Of a stretch of DNA of 7,116 bases, positions 4,974 to 7,116 are shown piece after piece. The position numbers and the translations under genes are program-made. This stretch comes from Sulfurimonas sp. (GTDB lineage: Bacteria > Campylobacterota > Campylobacteria > Campylobacterales > Sulfurimonadaceae). Position 1 is the stretch's first letter. The number at the start of each line of letters is the position of its first letter. The notes beneath the pieces were generated by a model that worked only from the letters and a program-made list of their open reading frames with translations, was not told the DNA's origin and did no database searches. Where the stretch lies: positions 1 to 7,116 of the forward strand of contig JAGGWO010000224.1 of the NCBI GenBank assembly GCA_021157485.1. The letters are read 5' to 3'.

Positions 4974-5716
4974 TCTCGTAGCGGTTCTGCGTTTGGATTA
5001 CAAGAGATTTTATGTGGCATATCTACCTCTTTAAATGTAGCTAACTTTGATGGAGAAGCTACAGTTGCATCTCTAAAATCTTCTCCAATATTGAGATAAA
5101 TATTAAATCTATTTTCATAAAGAGCTAAACGCGTAGCTAAAGCAATAGAGTAGGTAGTTAAAATTCCATCATCCTTAATACTGCGTTTAATATCACTAAA
5201 GTACTCTTTAGTCCAAAGAGTTGGATTTGAACTTGGAGAAAAAGCATCTTGATAGACTATGTCGAACTTGTTTTCAAATTTTCTCACATACTCACGTGCA
5301 TCACCTAAAAAAACTTCTACATAAAAGTTGTCATCTTCATAAATTCCATCTCTACAGATAGAATCTATTATATGTTTAAACTCTTCAAACTCTTTTGGAT
5401 AATTAAAGTTTTGCAACGATTTGACAAGTGAAACATCTAACTCTGGAGAGTAGATTTTGAGTTTTGAAGTTAATGCGTTTTGTTTGTAATAATAGAGTGT
5501 TGCTAGGGTATTAAAACCTAAGCCAAAACAGATATCTAAAATATTTATCTCGTCTTTGTCTTGCTTAATTTTAAACGCAGGTTCAACATGCTTAACAAGA
5601 GACTCTTTAAGCGCTCCATCCCTCGTTGAGTGATAATGTTCATCATACTCTTTTGAGTAAGCTGTATAAGAGCCATCCTCGCTTAGAGTCATTGTGTGAA
5701 GTTCATCATCAAACAT
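4970..5716 (-). CDS. mnmD: tRNA 5-methylaminomethyl-2-thiouridine methyltransferase domain protein MnmD (MnmC1-like)
   Basis: SAM-dependent methyltransferase that converts nm5(s2)U34 to mnm5(s2)U34 in tRNA, acting after MnmE-MnmG; cytoplasmic. The 248 residues match the N-terminal (methyltransferase) half of E. coli MnmC without the FAD oxidase half, the standalone arrangement. Evidence: N-terminal SEDGSYTAYSKEYDEHYHS resembling the MnmC start; SAM motif DICFGLGFNT (61-70), equivalent to the ESGFGTGLNF motif; and YQDAFSPSSNPTLW (155-168), equivalent to LDGFAPAKNPDMW, with the catalytic-region Asp at 157. The ribosome site GAGGAA lies 4 bases before the ATG, 18 bases after the previous gene. 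Last gene of the luxS operon; its TAA overlaps the recQ stop tail to tail. mnmG in the same window acts earlier in the same modification. Some annotations use DUF752 or mnmC for this gene. Confidence 0.9.
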   Translation of the reverse strand: MFDDELHTMTLSEDGSYTAYSKEYDEHYHSTRDGALKESLVKHVEPAFKIKQDKDEINILDICFGLGFNTLATLYYYKQNALTSKLKIYSPELDVSLVKSLQNFNYPKEFEEFKHIIDSICRDGIYEDDNFYVEVFLGDAREYVRKFENKFDIVYQDAFSPSSNPTLWTKEYFSDIKRSIKDDGILTTYSIALATRLALYENRFNIYLNIGEDFRDATVASPSKLATFKEVDMPHKISCNPNAEPLRD

Positions 5717-5734
5717 TAAGTTCCTCGTTAAATT

Positions 5735-6181
5735 CTATAACCCTGCTCCCCACATATGCATTTTTTTTGCCATTACTAAATCATACCCTTCTACAATATC
5801 TATTTCATTTGGAGCACGAAATTCAAACTCTTCAAGCATCTCTTTCATGGCCTCAATATCCATAACACCTTTTTTCTCCATTATTATAATATCTGCAGTA
5901 TTTGCTAAAGATGTATATGCGATTTTTAATATCATTTTTTGATTTTGGTGTGCGTGAAAAGTATCTTTAAATATAACCATGTCATTACTTCTAGCAGGAG
6001 CACGAAAAGGTTTAGAAAAATCTAAATTATCCTCATTATAAAGTGCTAAATCAAGCTCTCCATCAACACCTTCAAGCATCAAAGAGAGTACTTTTGTTAT
6101 CTCATCTTCAGCAGTCGTAATCTGTAGAAAATGATTACCTGGAAGGGGATTGAAGAGTTGTGAAAATTGTTCTAGGTTCAT
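5735..6181 (-). CDS. Conserved-looking hypothetical protein (148 aa), possible methyltransferase-like fold
   Basis: I do not recognise the family with certainty. The sequence is soluble, without signal or membrane segment. The second half alternates predicted strands and helices: NDMVIFKDTF, MILKIAYTSL, ADIIIMEKKG, then an acidic helix DIEAMKEMLEEFEF, and ends IDIVEGYDLVMAKKMHMWGAGL. The order of an IIIMEKKG strand, a helix and a closing YDLVMAKK hairpin resembles the C-terminal half of class I SAM methyltransferases, but I see no glycine-rich SAM motif in the first 60 residues, so catalysis is doubtful. It starts 4 bases after the stop of the 100-aa protein with no good ribosome site, suggesting translational coupling. 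Located between luxS and mnmD in one operon, a link to SAM or tRNA methylation is a guess from context. Confidence 0.8.
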   Translation of the reverse strand: MNLEQFSQLFNPLPGNHFLQITTAEDEITKVLSLMLEGVDGELDLALYNEDNLDFSKPFRAPARSNDMVIFKDTFHAHQNQKMILKIAYTSLANTADIIIMEKKGVMDIEAMKEMLEEFEFRAPNEIDIVEGYDLVMAKKMHMWGAGL

Positions 6182-6185
6182 CTGT

Positions 6186-6488
6186 CTAGTAAGCTAAATC
6201 ATGAAGCTCTTTAAAAAGATAGGCCTCAACTATATCATCAACACTTCTTTGAGTATGAGCAACTAAAACCATCATAGAGAGTTCCATAAATGGCCAAACA
6301 TATTCACTGTCATTAGCCACAACTACACACTCACTAAAGTTCTCAAAAGCATTGCTTTCTTTGGCATGAAGTATCTCTACAACTTTACCTTCTTCTATTA
6401 ACATTTGTGCCCAAACTTTTACATCTTCAAGCTTTACTAATGAAGCTTCTTGAACATCTTCAATATCCATAGGTAAAAGTATTCTCAT
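6186..6488 (-). CDS. Hypothetical acidic protein (100 aa) coupled to luxS
   Basis: Not recognised. Begins MRILLPMDIEDVQEASLVKL, a short strand followed by a helix. The rest is acidic and soluble, with one Cys (SECVVVANDSEYVW) and a methionine-rich segment ELSMMVLVAH that is too short and flanked too polarly to call a membrane helix. The opening has a loose resemblance to small NifX/NifB-type proteins (MKI..P.D), which I do not trust without a search. Only one base separates the luxS stop from its ATG (TAAGATG), so its translation is probably coupled to luxS. The weak ribosome site fits this. Confidence 0.8.
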   Translation of the reverse strand: MRILLPMDIEDVQEASLVKLEDVKVWAQMLIEEGKVVEILHAKESNAFENFSECVVVANDSEYVWPFMELSMMVLVAHTQRSVDDIVEAYLFKELHDLAY

Positions 6489-6489
6489 C

Positions 6490-6993
6490 TTAATCTACTT
6501 TTGACATATCTAAAGTAAGTGCTTCATTATCCATGATATCAATATCACGACGTAGAACTGTTGCAGCTATCTCTTGAGCATCTTTAAGTGAGTGCATTTT
6601 ATAAGTTCCACACTGATAAATATTGAGCTCCGGAATATCATCTTGACTCTTAACATTTAAAACATCTTTCATAGAAGCTTCCCACGCGTCAGCAACCACT
6701 TCTTCACTTGGAGTTCCAATAACACTCATATAAAAACCTGTACGACATCCCATAGGAGAAATATCAATAATTTCAGTTGTTTTAGAGTTTAAATGATCTC
6801 TCATAAAACCAGCAAAAAGATGCTCTAGTGTATGAATACCTTCCGATGATAAAATTTCCTGATTTGGCTTTACAAAACGCAAGTCAAATACTGTAATATC
6901 ATCACCCTTTGGTGTTTTCATTCCCTTTGCTTTACGAACAGCAGGTGCTGGCATGATTGTATGGTCAACTGTAAATGAGTCTAATAATGGCAT
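6490..6993 (-). CDS. luxS: S-ribosylhomocysteine lyase LuxS (AI-2 synthesis)
   Basis: Metalloenzyme that splits S-ribosylhomocysteine into homocysteine and DPD, the precursor of autoinducer 2; part of the activated methyl cycle, cytoplasmic homodimer. Full length at 167 residues. The metal site HTLEH is at 54-58 (His54, His58, with Glu57 as general base) and the third ligand is Cys128 in QCGTYKMHS. The catalytic-region Cys83 lies in MGCRTGFYM, and N-terminal [16 protein letters not shown] and FDLRF are typical of the family. ATG at 6993 has AGGA 6 bases upstream. First gene of a four-gene minus-strand operon. All active-site residues are present, so AI-2 production is expected; whether the cell senses it cannot be read here. 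Confidence 0.97.
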   Translation of the reverse strand: MPLLDSFTVDHTIMPAPAVRKAKGMKTPKGDDITVFDLRFVKPNQEILSSEGIHTLEHLFAGFMRDHLNSKTTEIIDISPMGCRTGFYMSVIGTPSEEVVADAWEASMKDVLNVKSQDDIPELNIYQCGTYKMHSLKDAQEIAATVLRRDIDIMDNEALTLDMSKVD

Positions 6994-7021
6994 ATAATTT
7001 CCTATATATTTAATTGTCAGT

Positions 7022-7048
7022 ATTTTAGCAAAAAAGTTTGATTGTAAA
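7022..7048 (-). promoter_or_regulatory. Probable promoter of the luxS operon
   Basis: On the minus strand TTTACA (7048-7043), 15 bases, TGC then TAAAAT (7027-7022), an extended -10. Predicted start near 7015, leaving a leader of about 20 bases with AGGA before ATG. The -35 spacing is short, so the extended -10 is the stronger part of the evidence. This 75-base gap is divergent between luxS and the gene starting near 7069; I see no other structure in it. Confidence 0.5.
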
Positions 7049-7068
7049 TTGAAGTTAAAAATTTAAAA

Positions 7069-7116
7069 GTGATGTCAAAACAAAGAAGTTTTAGATTTGG
7101 TGAAGATTGTGCAAAA
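7069..7116 (+). CDS. Start of a divergent gene, truncated by the window edge
   Basis: GTG ATG TCA AAA CAA AGA AGT ... is open to the end of the window, giving (M)MSKQRSFRFGEDCAK. ATG 7072 is the more likely start, GTG 7069 the alternative. No strong ribosome site is visible. Placement divergent from luxS with an intergenic gap on the other side supports a real gene, but 15 codons are too few to name a product. Confidence 0.45.
   Translation, partial: MMSKQRSFRFGEDCAK

Noticed and set aside
5626..5865. 79-codon plus-strand frame
   Set aside because: Antisense to mnmD and the 148-aa gene; composition typical of a shadow frame.

Overview
The window looks like ordinary chromosome from a Campylobacterota (epsilonproteobacterial) bacterium, most like Sulfurimonas or a close relative. 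This rests on the AT-rich coding style, closely packed short operons, extended -10 promoters (TGnTAnAAT type) and the gene set (MnmG, riboflavin synthase, RecQ, standalone MnmD, LuxS). The genus is inferred from general resemblance, not from a search.

Layout. Bases 1-1302 (minus) hold the first 434 codons of mnmG, which runs off the left edge. Divergent from it is a plus-strand group: a 66-codon charged hypothetical protein (1389-1589), a Sel1-repeat protein (1589-2278, start overlapping the previous stop) and riboflavin synthase (TTG start, 2289-2906). After a 291-base intergenic region comes recQ (plus, to 4973). Its stop overlaps the stop of a convergent minus-strand operon that reads luxS (6993-6490), unknown 100-aa protein, unknown 148-aa protein, mnmD (5716-4970). 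A divergent gene begins near 7069 and leaves the window at the right.

The most interesting part is the ribE-recQ gap. It contains all the parts expected of a type I toxin-antitoxin locus of the Ibs/Sib kind. There is an 18-codon ORF (GTG 3055 to TAA 3111) encoding MRLLIVLMVLIVLAERLY, with a near-perfect Shine-Dalgarno AAGGAGG. A good sigma70 promoter on the opposite strand just downstream (TTGAGC, 17 bases, TGATACAAT) points back across the ORF and would make an antisense RNA. A TATAAT upstream would start an mRNA near 2968. The first bases of that mRNA (2974-2990) are complementary to the Shine-Dalgarno and start (3040-3056) at 15 of 17 positions, counting one G-U pair. A second, local hairpin also hides the Shine-Dalgarno. 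No standard ORF caller would report the peptide.

A second oddity is next to it. The recQ reading frame has no ATG, GTG or TTG that includes the conserved N-terminus. The best start is ATA at 3198, behind AGGA with 7-base spacing. A slippery A7 run gives an alternative by -1 frameshift, and a sequencing error is a third option.

Functionally, mnmG and mnmD both serve wobble-uridine (U34) tRNA modification, luxS makes the AI-2 precursor while recycling S-ribosylhomocysteine (MnmD and other SAM methyltransferases feed that cycle), ribE completes riboflavin synthesis, and recQ serves DNA repair.
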